Of a DNA stretch of 64,000 nucleotides, positions 35,023 to 43,978 are shown one piece after another. The notes below the pieces were generated by a model. The model made no database searches and had not been told where the DNA came from. It was given only the letters and a program-made list of their open reading frames with translations. The stretch is taken from the NCBI RefSeq assembly GCF_030997045.1, contig NZ_CP116899.1, positions 3,682,001 through 3,746,000 of the forward strand, written 5' to 3'. Within the stretch, counting starts at the first letter, position 1, and each line of letters starts with the position of its first letter. Made by a program: the position numbers and the translations under genes. Source of the stretch: Microbulbifer sp. TB1203 (lineage in GTDB: Bacteria > Pseudomonadota > Gammaproteobacteria > Pseudomonadales > Cellvibrionaceae).

Positions 35023-35225
35023 AGTGGCTTCGGGTCAGGACATGAAAGGCTGTTTGCGACGGTGGATCATTCTGATATGCGTGGGTTGGTTACCGACCTG
35101 ACTTCACTTCGTCGCGGAGCTGCCTTTCTCTACTGTCGTGGGTCACCCTCCGGGCTCGAAGGGCGCCACATAGGAGCCTCTAGGGTTCTCCTCACCGGCC
35201 TCCCATGCCCTGACCCGAAGCCACT
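35023..35225 (-). ncRNA. Candidate bridge/seek RNA of the IS1111-like element
   Basis: In the long non-coding side of the element, positions 35023-35044 and 35204-35225 are inverted repeats matching at 21 of 22 positions (core GTGGCTTCGGGTCAGG). They would close a roughly 200-nt structured RNA directly downstream of the transposase stop. IS110-family elements use a bridge RNA, and IS1111-group elements a seekRNA from this side, to select targets. The strand and exact ends of the transcript are assumptions. Confidence 0.5.
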
Positions 35226-35234
35226 AACAACAGT

Positions 35235-36365
35235 TCATGCCACAACCTTGCTGCCGTGCGGCTTGCCGGCTACTTCACAGGCGATCGCCCAGATAAAACC
35301 CGCCAGCTCGCGGGCTATCGCTGTGACGACCACGTTCTTCAATTTGCCGGCCTGCAGCAGCTTCTGGTAACGCCCACACAAGCGCTTCTGGCTCTCCCAA
35401 GCTATGGCCTGCACCCGGTCTGAGGTCTTCTCGGCCCGCCGCTGGATACAGCGTGTCTTGCGCGCCGGGTAGCGGTAGCTGTGCGCTGATTCCACCAGTA
35501 CCCGCCGCACGTGGCCGTTGCCCGTGCGGGTGATGCCGCCCTGGCGACGACTCTCCCCGCTGGAGTGTTCGCTGGGTACCACGCCAAGATAGGCCATCAG
35601 TTCCCGTGGGGAGTCGAAGCGGGTGATGTCTCCCAGCTCCGCCAGGATCGTCATCGCGGTAACCACGTCGACACCACGCAGGGCCATCAGGCCTTCCGCC
35701 ACCGGCTGCAATGTCCAACCTTGCAGCGCCTCGCGCATGACCTTCTCCAGGTCTTCTACCCGCTGCTGAGCCGCACTGACCGCATCGACGTACTCCTGCA
35801 AGACGATCTGCTGGACGGGACTGTCAAACTTCACTTCCTCCAGCCAGCGCCAATGGGCCTGGGTCCAGCGGCTCTTCCCCTGGTAAACCTTACCGTGCCG
35901 GAGCAGGAAGGCGCCCAGTCGCTGGCGGGATTTCAGCTCTATCGCCTTCATGTCCTCCCGCGCGCGGGTCAGATCGCGTATGGCTTCCTGTTCCTGGTCC
36001 GGTACCCACACCGGGGTCAGCTCTCCAGCTCTGTGCAGGCGCGCCAGCATCTGGGCATCCCGGCGATCCGTCTTTAGCCGCTCCCCCGGCTTGCGGGGGA
36101 TCAGCGATGGCGCTACCACGTCGCACTCATGGCCCCGGTTGGTCAGCTCGCGATACAGCCCGTAGCCGGTGGGGCCCGCTTCATAACAGACGTTCAGTAC
36201 CTCACCATTGGGGCTCAAGCGCTTGAGCAGCTTGCGGATAGAGGTGCTGTCGTGCGCAATTTCTCCCAAGTACTTCGGGTTGTCCCGCCCTTCCCGGGCC
36301 ACCGCAACCGCAATGCTGCTCTTGTGAACATCCAAACCGACGTAGATATTGTTAAACTCTTGCAT
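35235..36365 (-). CDS. IS110-family transposase (DEDD RuvC-like recombinase)
   Basis: A 376-aa recombinase. The N-terminal DEDD domain shows YVGLDVHKSSIAVAVA (first Asp), CYEAGPTGYGLYREL (Glu) and LKTDRRDAQMLARLH (two Asp). The C-terminal Tnp_20 domain includes LMALRGVDVVTAMTILAEL, a helix-hairpin-helix, and SSGESRRQGGITRTGNG with the conserved serine. It looks intact. The start is ATG at 36365 with GAGGGGG upstream. Confidence 0.93.
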   Translation of the reverse strand: MQEFNNIYVGLDVHKSSIAVAVAREGRDNPKYLGEIAHDSTSIRKLLKRLSPNGEVLNVCYEAGPTGYGLYRELTNRGHECDVVAPSLIPRKPGERLKTDRRDAQMLARLHRAGELTPVWVPDQEQEAIRDLTRAREDMKAIELKSRQRLGAFLLRHGKVYQGKSRWTQAHWRWLEEVKFDSPVQQIVLQEYVDAVSAAQQRVEDLEKVMREALQGWTLQPVAEGLMALRGVDVVTAMTILAELGDITRFDSPRELMAYLGVVPSEHSSGESRRQGGITRTGNGHVRRVLVESAHSYRYPARKTRCIQRRAEKTSDRVQAIAWESQKRLCGRYQKLLQAGKLKNVVVTAIARELAGFIWAIACEVAGKPHGSKVVA

Positions 36366-36521
36366 GACCTGCCCCCTCGATGTGGCTCTGTGTTTAGGGT
36401 TCTTTCCAGCCTCCAAACATAACCCACGATGTCGAGGCTGGGCAGGTCAATCCATGATGTCTACAACCGCGGCCGCTGGAAAGATCTTGAGGCTGCATAG
36501 AAGAGAGCACCCGCTCTATCC

Positions 36522-37799
36522 TCAACTGCAGTTGCCGGCCGTCCGATTTTGAATAAACGCCCGGGCAATTTCCAGTGACACACTGCCGAAGTCCCAGAAC
36601 ACATCTGTCTTGCGGTTGATATTGACCGCCACCCCCATCCGATAGTCCGGCAGCAGCATCAGATAACTTTGTCCACCGCGGGATACACCGCCGTGGTTGG
36701 CATAGCGAACCGTGCCGGCTTGCGGCACTTCCATTTCGTGAATACGCCAGCCCAACGCGTAGTTCTGCGGATTGATACTGCCATCCGGCAGCCGCTGTGG
36801 GGTCCAGAAGGTCTCCCTGGTTTTCGCGGAGAGGTATTCGTCGTCCAGATAGCGCATACCCAGCTTAACCAAATCGGACGAAGTCGAAGCGAAGCCACCG
36901 CCCGGCAACCGATGGCTGAGGTCTACCCGGCGCCATTCACGCACCCGGTGCTCCGCACCGGGTTTGCCGTTACTTTTGTAGGGAGTGGCGATATGGTTTT
37001 TGTAGTCACCTCCTACGGGGGCTGGAATGGTGGCACTCATTCCACTGGGCACAAACACCTCCTCCTGCATCAGCTCGAGATAGGGTCTTTGTGTCGCGCT
37101 CGCCATCACCGCGCCGAGCAGCACAGAGTGAAAACTGGTGTAGTGGAACCGGGTTCCCGGCTGGTACAAAAGCGGACTGCCATCAAAAACATCCAGCGCT
37201 TCCACCATACTGTCGTAGTGATCCCGCAGTGCCAGAGTGTGGTAGAGCCCCATCCAATCGCGATTCTCTTTGTAATCCGGCAGGCCAGCCATATGCGAGG
37301 CCAGTTGGCGCGGCGTAATATCCGCCCACTGCGGGTTCGGCAGCGGATTCAGGTAGTTGGAAATAGGGGTGTCGAGATCAATGCGACCGGTCTCCACCAG
37401 CCGCGCCAGTCCGGTTCCCGTGAGCGCCTTGGAGGTACTGCCGATTCGAAAGCGTGTCCGGGTTGTCACCGGAGTCTTGGATTCGATATCCGACCAACCG
37501 ACGGCACCCGCCCACAACAGTTTTCCGCAGCCGGAGACGGCGGCGGAAATTGCCGGAGACGCGATTTTCTCGCGATGTTTTTCGATAACATCCAGTGACA
37601 GGGTTCCGGCAGCCGCGTAGGCCGGGTCATAGAGTTCCTGAACCGAGGGGTTGTCCCGCGGCAACTCCAACCATCCGAACGGCGGCAGCGGCAGCGATCC
37701 CTTGTTATAAGCGAAGAACTGGTAAGCCGGCCACAGAAGCCAGCCTAAAAATATCGCCAGAGACACAGTTACCAGCAGAATCCTATTTCTTCTTATCAC
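36522..37799 (-). CDS. Beta-lactamase-fold serine hydrolase
   Basis: A 425-aa membrane-anchored or exported protein of the class C beta-lactamase/DD-peptidase fold. An N-terminal hydrophobic segment (ILLVTVSLAIFLGWLLW) is followed by the SxxK motif STSK (121-124, within RFRIGSTSKALTGTG), YTS in the position of the YxN motif, and a C-terminal HGG in NHGGVSRGG. Such proteins are esterases or peptidases (LACTB/EstB-like) more often than true beta-lactamases. The substrate is unknown. The start is GTG at 37799; the ribosome site is weak. Confidence 0.85.
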   Translation of the reverse strand: MIRRNRILLVTVSLAIFLGWLLWPAYQFFAYNKGSLPLPPFGWLELPRDNPSVQELYDPAYAAAGTLSLDVIEKHREKIASPAISAAVSGCGKLLWAGAVGWSDIESKTPVTTRTRFRIGSTSKALTGTGLARLVETGRIDLDTPISNYLNPLPNPQWADITPRQLASHMAGLPDYKENRDWMGLYHTLALRDHYDSMVEALDVFDGSPLLYQPGTRFHYTSFHSVLLGAVMASATQRPYLELMQEEVFVPSGMSATIPAPVGGDYKNHIATPYKSNGKPGAEHRVREWRRVDLSHRLPGGGFASTSSDLVKLGMRYLDDEYLSAKTRETFWTPQRLPDGSINPQNYALGWRIHEMEVPQAGTVRYANHGGVSRGGQSYLMLLPDYRMGVAVNINRKTDVFWDFGSVSLEIARAFIQNRTAGNCS

Positions 37800-37850
37800 G
37801 ATAATTTCTTTTTAATTTTTACTAAGGAAGCTCTGAATAAGTAGTCTTTC

Positions 37851-37926
37851 GTCATTCCGGCGAAGGCCGGAATCCAGCAGCCCCAATGAGTCCCAGGAGC
37901 TGGTTCCCGGCCTTCGCCGGGATGAC
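37851..37926. repeat. Palindromic repeat, family GTCATTCCGGCGAAGGCCGG
   Basis: The arms GTCATTCCGGCGAAGGCCGG and CCGGCCTTCGCCGGGATGAC are near-perfect inverted repeats around a short spacer. This repeat type is common in many proteobacteria. The rest of 37800-38067 holds no gene I can support. Confidence 0.8.
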
Positions 37927-38067
37927 GGCTTGTTCAGGCCTTCCCAAATTCTCCACCGGGAAGTTTTGTTCTCACCCATACTTCCCTCTGAATGCGTGTG
38001 CATATGCCGGCAATATCAAACGATTTTTTAATTGTTCCGGGATTTTCCTGCCGCTGCCGACCGATTT

Positions 38068-38424
38068 TTACTCATTAATCGGCGCCATATTCGGCAGACT
38101 AATAGTGATTGTGGTCTTTTCTATGGGACGGTCTTGCATAAACTGATCGATGACTTCCTGGACTTCACTGGATGTCATAAAGAGATTGTGTCCGGCGTTT
38201 TCCACGGTAATGCTGGTCAGGTTGGCGAGCCCGGATACTGCTTCTTTTTGGCTCTCGATAGTGGTTCTGCCATCCAGGGTGCCGCTCAACAGCAGTACCG
38301 GGACTTTGCTTACGGGTGCTGTGCGGAAGCTTTCTCCCAGGTCTAACTCCGGCGCGATGCCGTCGTAGAGACGCTGCCGAAACCCTAGCCCGAATAGGTC
38401 CGCAATCGTTGGCGCCTCTCCCAC
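38068..38424 (-). pseudogene. C-terminal remnant of an alpha/beta hydrolase
   Basis: About 118 codons encode the end of an alpha/beta hydrolase: SKVPVLLLSGTLDGRTTIESQKEA carries the acid-residue strand, and VENAGHNLFMTS the catalytic His. No nucleophile Ser or start is present; the frame opens just after a TGA near 38490. Upstream, to about 38600, a second frame ends with LYPFSDRGLKYEEPLLAADN then TAG, which looks like the end of an unrelated protein. The 38068-38610 stretch is best read as gene debris. Confidence 0.65.
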
Positions 38425-38620
38425 CAGATACGTTTTGCCAGAAGCGGCTATTTTTGGTCGCGGTTGTCCGCAGCCAGCAGTGGCTCCTCATATTTGAGGC
38501 CGCGGTCGCTGAATGGATACAGCGGGGCATCGACCTTGTATCGGCGTTCCCACTCAAATGAACAGACGCTGACACAAAGTATTCGTTATCCGAACAACAG
38601 CCTCTTGCCCGACTGTTTTG

Positions 38621-39215
38621 TTACAAACCCTCCGGCAGCAGCCGATCCCTGAGTACCGGATAGAACTGGACAAAGGTGCCGTCATATTCGGCATCTTTCT
38701 CGTGGCAGTCGATGCAGGCATTGCCTTTCGGAATCATGCCGGCGGTGTTATCTCCATTCTGGAACAGGAAAAAGGCGCGTTTGTCAGAATATTTCTCCCG
38801 ATCCAGGATATGGATTTCGAAACTCGCGAGATCCTTTTGCACTACACCATCCACAGCCGGGGAAGGTTTTTCCTGGGTGTTGTAAAAGGACAGGGACAGC
38901 ATTGTGCCGTCGGCGTAGTTGCCGTGCTGTTTCAGGTACCGGTAGGCACCCGGCTCCATCTGTACGATTTGAATCATTCCCGGGCTGTTCAGGCTAAAGG
39001 AGCGACTTTCACCATCCGGATAGCCGTGTCCCACGGTGGCGCCGAGAAAGATCCATTGATCGATATTTCCCGGGCGTATCAACTGACCGTCGGGGGTAAA
39101 TTCGGCCGCCCGGAGTTTCCGGTTTTCCGCGTCGGCGAAACCAGTGGCGGAGAATAACGAAATCGCTATGCAAACTGTGGTCAGGATTTTTCTGTTCCGG
39201 TTTCTTTTTGAACAT
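38621..39215 (-). pseudogene. Cytochrome P460-family protein, start out of frame
   Basis: The reading frame encodes an exported protein with signal sequence RKILTTVCIAISLFSATGFA and a P460 domain ending in the haem motif CIDCH (KGNACIDCHEKDAEYDGTF). P460 proteins oxidise hydroxylamine or related compounds, or scavenge cytotoxic peroxides. The only start with a ribosome site (ATG at 39215, preceded by GCAGGG) is one base out of frame: deleting one A from AAAAAGAAACC would join it to the domain. The frame has no alternative start before the signal peptide. It lies 13 bases after the glxA stop, so it is probably in that operon. A sequencing error is possible. Confidence 0.7.
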
Positions 39216-39228
39216 GTTTTCCCTGCTT

Positions 39229-40215
39229 TTATGGATTGAAATGCTTTTGGTAGTCGCTGGGCAGTACGCCCAGTTGGCGCCGGAAGGCCCTGCGCAGTTG
39301 CTCCTGTGAGCGGAATCCACAAAGCCCCGTCACCCTTTCCAGGGGAAGATATTGTCCGGCTAGCAATTGTCTGGCCTTTTCTACCCGTGCCCGCTCCACA
39401 AATCGGGCCGGTGTGACGCCCATTTCCCGAAAAAACCGCCGGGCGAAATTGCGTGGACTCATGGCGGCGGCCTGGGACAGCTCCTCCACTGTCAACGGTC
39501 TGTGCAGATTGCCGTGAATCCACTCCACCAAAGAGCCGAACTGATCGCTTTTCACTTGGCTCGACAAATGCGCGCTGTACTGCTTCTGCCCGCCGTCACG
39601 TTTCAGGTAGAGCACCAGTCTCCGCGCCACGGCGAGCGCCAACTGCCGCCCCAAGTCCTCCTCCACCAGCGCCAGGGCCAGATCGATGCCCGAGGTTATT
39701 CCGGCGGAGCTGTATACGGGGCCGTCGCGCACATAGATGGCATCCGGGTCCACGGCTATGTCGGCGAAGGTCTGCAGCTCTTCCACATCCAGCCAGTGAG
39801 TGGTGGCCCGGCGGCCGTCCAGCAGGCCGGCGCTGGCGAGGATCAGCGCACCATTGCAGATCGATCCCAGGCGCCGGACCCGCGGTGCCATTTGCCGTAG
39901 CCAATGGAGGAGATCGCCGTTGTCCTGCTGGCCGCGGGTGCTGTCTCCCATGCCGCCGCAGATCAGCAATGTGTCTATGTCCCCCGCTTCCCGGTAGGCT
40001 TTATCGGCAGTCAGTGTAATGCCGGAGGACATAGGGACCGGGCCGGCCTCCTCCGCCAACAGCTCTATCCGGTAGGCCGGCTCCCGGCGGCGTCCCTCCT
40101 CTACCAGTTGCCGGCTGGCCAGGGAGAAGGCTTCCAGCGGGCCGGTGATATCCAGGCACTGGGCGCCGGGATAGACGACCATAGCGACCTTTATCGGCGG
40201 AGTTTCCATGGGCAT
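39229..40215 (-). CDS. GlxA-type AraC family transcription regulator
   Basis: A 328-aa regulator with an N-terminal DJ-1/PfpI-like domain (VAMVVYPGAQCLDITGPLEAF, then LGSICNGALILASAGLLDG with the nucleophile-elbow Cys) and a C-terminal AraC pair of helix-turn-helices (LTVEELSQAAAMSPRNFARRF and LERVTGLCGFRSQEQLRRAF). Such proteins usually activate neighbouring metabolic genes in response to small molecules. The likely target is the adjacent P460 gene. The start is ATG at 40215; an upstream extension to 40323 has no ribosome site and is not conserved-looking. Confidence 0.88.
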   Translation of the reverse strand: MPMETPPIKVAMVVYPGAQCLDITGPLEAFSLASRQLVEEGRRREPAYRIELLAEEAGPVPMSSGITLTADKAYREAGDIDTLLICGGMGDSTRGQQDNGDLLHWLRQMAPRVRRLGSICNGALILASAGLLDGRRATTHWLDVEELQTFADIAVDPDAIYVRDGPVYSSAGITSGIDLALALVEEDLGRQLALAVARRLVLYLKRDGGQKQYSAHLSSQVKSDQFGSLVEWIHGNLHRPLTVEELSQAAAMSPRNFARRFFREMGVTPARFVERARVEKARQLLAGQYLPLERVTGLCGFRSQEQLRRAFRRQLGVLPSDYQKHFNP

Positions 40216-40391
40216 AGAGTTCCACAAAACAATCTGGCAGTAATGACAAATACACAGCAAAAACTGCCATATGCCAAGCCGCTTCCCCACGGGCGTAGGT
40301 CGTCGAGTCGCCACCCCTTGCAAAGCATTCTGCGGCGACCAACAATTGCGCCCCTCGCCGGTGCAGCCGGCAGCTAACCGGAGCCCCGAGC

Positions 40392-41570
40392 GTGCAACAG
40401 CAACTGATCCTGAAATCCGGCGCCGACCGGCGCCTCAAACGCGGCCACCTGTGGGTCTACAGCAATGAGGTAGACACCGGCCGCTCTCCCCTGAAAGGCA
40501 TCGAACCCGGCAGCCAGTGCCTGGTGCTCGACAGCCGCGGCAAGGCGCTCGGTACCGCTTTCGTCAATCCCGGCCAGCTGATCTGTGCCCGGCTGGTGTC
40601 ACGGGACGGCCCGTTGGAAGGCGAACTGCTGCGCCAGCGGTTGCACTCGGCGCTCGGGATGCGCCAGCGCTATTTCGACCACCCCAGCTATCGACTGGTG
40701 TACGGGGACTCCGACTGGCTGCCCGGGTTGGTGGTGGATCGCTTCGGCGACTACCTGGTGGTGCAGGTGAGCAACTGGGGCATGGAGTGTCTGCTGGAAC
40801 AGGTGATCGGGATGCTGATCGAACTGGTTCAGCCGAAGGGCATACTGCTGCGCAATGATCACCAGGGTCGCGCCATGGAGGAGATGCCGCTGGTGAATGA
40901 AGTGGTCTTCGGCGAAGTTCCGGAAATGGTGCCCTTCGAGGAAAACGGCGTGCCGCTGCTGGCGCCGGTGCATGCGGGCCAGAAGACCGGCTGGTTCTAC
41001 GACCATCGGGACAATCGCGCGCGGCTGAACCAGTGGGTGAGGGGAACGAAGGTTTTGGATCTGTTTTCCTATGCCGGCGGCTGGGGCGTGCAGGCGCTGG
41101 TTCACGGTGCGGATCAAGTCACCTGTGTCGATGCTTCCGAGCAGGCGCTTGACTGGTGCCGTGCCAACGCCGAGCACAACAATCTCGCCGACAGATTGCA
41201 GACCGTGCGCGGCAAAGCGGTGGATGTGTTGAAGGCCATGGCCGCCGACGGGGAGAAGTTCGACATTGTGGTACTGGACCCGCCGGCTTTTATCAAAAGG
41301 CGCAAGGACCAAAAGGCGGGCGCCGCCGCCTACCGCCATATCAACGAATTGGCCATTGGTCTGCTCGCCAAAGACGGCCTGTTGGTAAGCGCTTCCTGTT
41401 CCATGCACCTCTCCTCCGATGAGCTGCTGGATATTGTGCGCGGCGCGGCGCACAAGTTGCGCCGGCCGGCGGCTTTGCTGAGCAGTGGTGGCCAGGGGGC
41501 GGACCATCCGGTGCACCCGGCGATTGCGGAGACGCGCTACCTGAAGGCGCATTTTGTGCACTTGGGTTGA
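40392..41570 (+). CDS. rlmI: 23S rRNA m5C methyltransferase, RlmI-like
   Basis: A 392-aa SAM-dependent enzyme that methylates 23S rRNA (C1962 in E. coli). The N-terminal PUA domain (LKRGHLWVYSNEVD) is followed by a small EEHEE-like domain and the Rossmann domain: VLDLFSYAGGWGVQALVHGA (SAM), VVLDPPAFIKRRKDQKAG (substrate/catalytic loop) and VSASCSMHLSSDEL with the catalytic Cys. The start is GTG at 40392. It is convergent with the TonB receptor gene across a bidirectional terminator. Confidence 0.88.
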   Translation: MQQQLILKSGADRRLKRGHLWVYSNEVDTGRSPLKGIEPGSQCLVLDSRGKALGTAFVNPGQLICARLVSRDGPLEGELLRQRLHSALGMRQRYFDHPSYRLVYGDSDWLPGLVVDRFGDYLVVQVSNWGMECLLEQVIGMLIELVQPKGILLRNDHQGRAMEEMPLVNEVVFGEVPEMVPFEENGVPLLAPVHAGQKTGWFYDHRDNRARLNQWVRGTKVLDLFSYAGGWGVQALVHGADQVTCVDASEQALDWCRANAEHNNLADRLQTVRGKAVDVLKAMAADGEKFDIVVLDPPAFIKRRKDQKAGAAAYRHINELAIGLLAKDGLLVSASCSMHLSSDELLDIVRGAAHKLRRPAALLSSGGQGADHPVHPAIAETRYLKAHFVHLG

Positions 41571-41598
41571 TAACCTGGACTAATAAATGAAGGAAGAC

Positions 41599-41692
41599 CT
41601 GTAGGAGCGGTGGGGCGGCCATCCGCCCATGGCCGCGATCGACGTCACTTCGTGGCATAGACTGATCGCGGCCATGGGCCGCTCCTACAGGT
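41599..41692. repeat. REP-like palindrome, family GTAGGAGCGG
   Basis: The arms start CCTGTAGGAGCGG and end GCCGCTCCTACAGG with the inner GGCCGCGATC / GATCGCGGCC stem. It lies between rlmI and a terminator. Confidence 0.8.
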
Positions 41693-41700
41693 AGAAATGA

Positions 41701-41732
41701 AAAAGCCGCGGGGGTTGCCCGCGGCTTTTTTG
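41701..41732. terminator. Bidirectional rho-independent terminator
   Basis: AAAAAGCCGCGGG pairs with CCCGCGGCTTTTT (13 bp) and is flanked by A and T tracts on both sides, so it can end transcripts of both rlmI and the convergent TonB receptor gene. Confidence 0.9.
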
Positions 41733-41751
41733 GTTGCCGGTAGCGGCTGGA

Positions 41752-43914
41752 TCAGAAGACGAACTTCATGCCCAGGGTCGCGGTGCGCGGGCGGTTGGCG
41801 CGGGCGCCGTCTGGACCGCGGTTGACGATGGCCTGCTCGTCGAACAGGTTGTCCACCTTCAGGTAAGCGGTCAGGTCCTCGCTGAAATCGTAGTGGGCGG
41901 CGGCGTCCAGTACCCACAGGGATTCGGTGTGGTCGAACCGGTCGGTACCGCCACGATTGCACTCGTTATTGATGCACATCTCGTCCTGGTAGGCCGCAGT
42001 CAGATTGACACGCCAGGCAGCGCCGCTGTCCAGGCCGGCGGAAAGGGCGAAGACGGTTTCCGGCAGGTGAGCCAGGTTGTCGCCAGCGAGCAGGTCGCCG
42101 TCGTCGCTATCCTTGGTGATTTCCGCATCCGTGTAGGTATAGCTGGCGCGCAATGGTATGGCCCATCCATTGGCGAGGCCCCAATCGGTGTCAATAGCAG
42201 CCTCTACACCCTTGATCTCCGCCTCACCCAACTGGTAGCTGCCGCTGTCGGCGTCGTTCGGGCACGGTACCGCGATGGAGCAGTTTTGTATGGTGTTTTC
42301 GTAGTCGCTGAAGAAAGCGATCATCTCACCGCGCAGGCTGCCGTTGTTGAAACGGGCACCCCATTCGTAGTTGGTGGAGAGTTCCGCGCCCACTCCGTCG
42401 TCGGAACCGGCACCGGGAGGGGCGAAGCCGCGATGCACGCCGGCCAGCAGGCTCCACTGATCATTTAAGTCGTACACCAGCCCCAAGCCCGGCAGCCACT
42501 CGTCCAGTTGGTTGGATTTGCTACTGCCTTTCTCGTTGCGCTCCGGGTCGTTGTAGCGCTGCTGCTCGGTTTCGATATCTTCGTAGCGCAGGACCGCGGT
42601 CAGGGTCAGCTTGTCCGCCAGTTGGATTTCATCGTAAGCAAAGAAAGAAGTGGCGCTGGCTTCTTCAACCCGGTTGTTGCTGGAGCTCGGCAAACTGATG
42701 TCCTGAAAGACCAGTTCGCCATTGGTCTGGCGGAAGTTTTCCGAGGGCTGGAAGCGATCCACCTCGTCCCAGTGGCGACGCAGGCCGAAGGTCAGGTCGT
42801 GATCCAGGCCGCCGGTCTGCAGCTGCCAGTTGGCGCTTACTTGCAGGCCGCGGGATTCATATTTGCGGTTGTTGTGCTTAATACCGAAGCCGGTATCAAG
42901 CTCCCCGTCGAGAATGGCCTGTGCTTCGGCATCGCCTTCATTGGCCGCATCGATCAAGCTACCGAGGCTGGTCTTGAACCAGTCGCGCTTGAATTTGTTG
43001 TAGTAGGCCTGGGTATGCAGGGAGAAGCTGTCACTCAGGGCGATACTGTGATTCAGCTGCACGCCGCTATGGCGGTTTTGCATTTCATCCAGAGCACTGA
43101 TGCCGTAGCGACGGTTGGGGTCTTTTTTGAAATCCGCGTCGGTAAGGCCCAGGTAGCTCATGCCGGACTCTTCTTCCGAATACTGCACCTTGATATCCAA
43201 CTGCTGTTGGTAACTGGCGTCCGCCGCGGAGCGCAGTCTGCCCTTGAGCAGATAGTCCTCTTTGGCGATATCGGCGCTGTCGGCGCGGTCGATTTCGCGG
43301 AAGCCATCGGCGTACTGCTGATGGGTTTCCAGCAACCAGCCGGTGGTGTCGGTGCTCGCACCATAGTAGCTGTGCAGGCGCCTCTCACCGTATTCACCGG
43401 CTTCCAGTTGCACCATACCTGCGGCGTCCCCGGGGATCGGTGTGCTCAGCATGTTGACCGCGCCGCCGACGGTAAAGGGACCATATTGCAATGTGGCCGG
43501 GCCCTTGAGCACTTCGATACCGTTGAGCCGACCGGCGGTGGGAAAGTAATAGGCGGAGGGGGCTGCGTAGGGAGCCGGAGCGATCAGCACTCCGTCTTCC
43601 ATCAGTGAGATTTTTCCGGAGCGTCCGCTACCGGAGCCGCGAATACCCAGATTGGGGCGCAGACCGTAGCCATCTTCCTCCAGCAGGTACAGGCCGGGGA
43701 CCTCGCGCACCATTCGGTTGATATCCACAAACTCGAAACGCTCCAGGTCTGCCGCATCGATCAGATGCGCCGACCCCGGGAGGCTGGAAATGGCTTCTGT
43801 ATCGCCAATTACCGAGACAGTCTCCAGGTGGATGTTACGCTCGTCAGCCAGGGCTGGGGTTACAACAGCAGCCGCCAGGGCAAGAGAGAGGGGCGACAAG
43901 GAAAAGCGCTTCAT
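41752..43914 (-). CDS. TonB-dependent outer-membrane receptor (FecA-like)
   Basis: A 720-aa protein with signal peptide (LALAAAVVTPALA), plug domain (LETVSVIGDTEAISSLPGSA as TonB-box region, then NRMVREVPGLYLLEEDGYGL, LRPNLGIRG, GPATLQYGPFTVGGAVNM) and a 22-strand barrel ending in the C-terminal aromatic (LGMKFVF). The plug pattern is closest to FecA/ferric-siderophore or heme-type receptors. An upstream Fur box and solitary position suggest iron-regulated uptake, with TonB energy. The specific ligand cannot be told; no FecI/FecR pair lies nearby. Confidence 0.92.
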   Translation of the reverse strand: MKRFSLSPLSLALAAAVVTPALADERNIHLETVSVIGDTEAISSLPGSAHLIDAADLERFEFVDINRMVREVPGLYLLEEDGYGLRPNLGIRGSGSGRSGKISLMEDGVLIAPAPYAAPSAYYFPTAGRLNGIEVLKGPATLQYGPFTVGGAVNMLSTPIPGDAAGMVQLEAGEYGERRLHSYYGASTDTTGWLLETHQQYADGFREIDRADSADIAKEDYLLKGRLRSAADASYQQQLDIKVQYSEEESGMSYLGLTDADFKKDPNRRYGISALDEMQNRHSGVQLNHSIALSDSFSLHTQAYYNKFKRDWFKTSLGSLIDAANEGDAEAQAILDGELDTGFGIKHNNRKYESRGLQVSANWQLQTGGLDHDLTFGLRRHWDEVDRFQPSENFRQTNGELVFQDISLPSSSNNRVEEASATSFFAYDEIQLADKLTLTAVLRYEDIETEQQRYNDPERNEKGSSKSNQLDEWLPGLGLVYDLNDQWSLLAGVHRGFAPPGAGSDDGVGAELSTNYEWGARFNNGSLRGEMIAFFSDYENTIQNCSIAVPCPNDADSGSYQLGEAEIKGVEAAIDTDWGLANGWAIPLRASYTYTDAEITKDSDDGDLLAGDNLAHLPETVFALSAGLDSGAAWRVNLTAAYQDEMCINNECNRGGTDRFDHTESLWVLDAAAHYDFSEDLTAYLKVDNLFDEQAIVNRGPDGARANRPRTATLGMKFVF

Positions 43915-43959
43915 GAAGTCTCCGTAGATTATCGTTTAGGGCGTTATTTAATCAATATT

Positions 43960-43978
43960 AATAATGAGAATGATTGTA
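43960..43978 (-). promoter_or_regulatory. Fur box upstream of the TonB receptor gene
   Basis: AATAATGAGAATGATTGTA agrees with the 19-bp Fur consensus (GATAATGATAATCATTATC) at 14 positions and lies about 46 bases upstream of the receptor ATG. Iron-repressed expression is expected. Confidence 0.7.

Larger units (their letters stand above)
34967..36460 (-). mobile_element. IS110-family insertion sequence, IS1111-like group
   Basis: The element is about 1.5 kb. Inverted repeats ATGGATTGACCTG (34970-34982) and CAGGTCAATCCAT (36443-36455) lie a few bases inside the ends, as in the IS1111 group, whose terminal repeats are subterminal. The transposase is read leftwards, the short non-coding side (about 95 bases) is upstream of it and the long one (about 250 bases) downstream, again the IS1111 layout. 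The outer sequences fit a REP palindrome split after GGCTC/CT, so no long target duplication is seen. Boundaries are inferred to within a few bases. Confidence 0.8.

Noticed and set aside
36522..37799. Calling the SxxK protein a beta-lactamase resistance gene
   Set aside because: The fold is shared by many esterases and peptidases; the YxN and KTG motifs are not those of true class C enzymes.
38621..39523. Extending the P460 frame upstream to 39523 as one 300-residue protein
   Set aside because: The extra N-terminal part overlaps the same-strand glxA gene in another frame, has no ribosome site and no conserved pattern.
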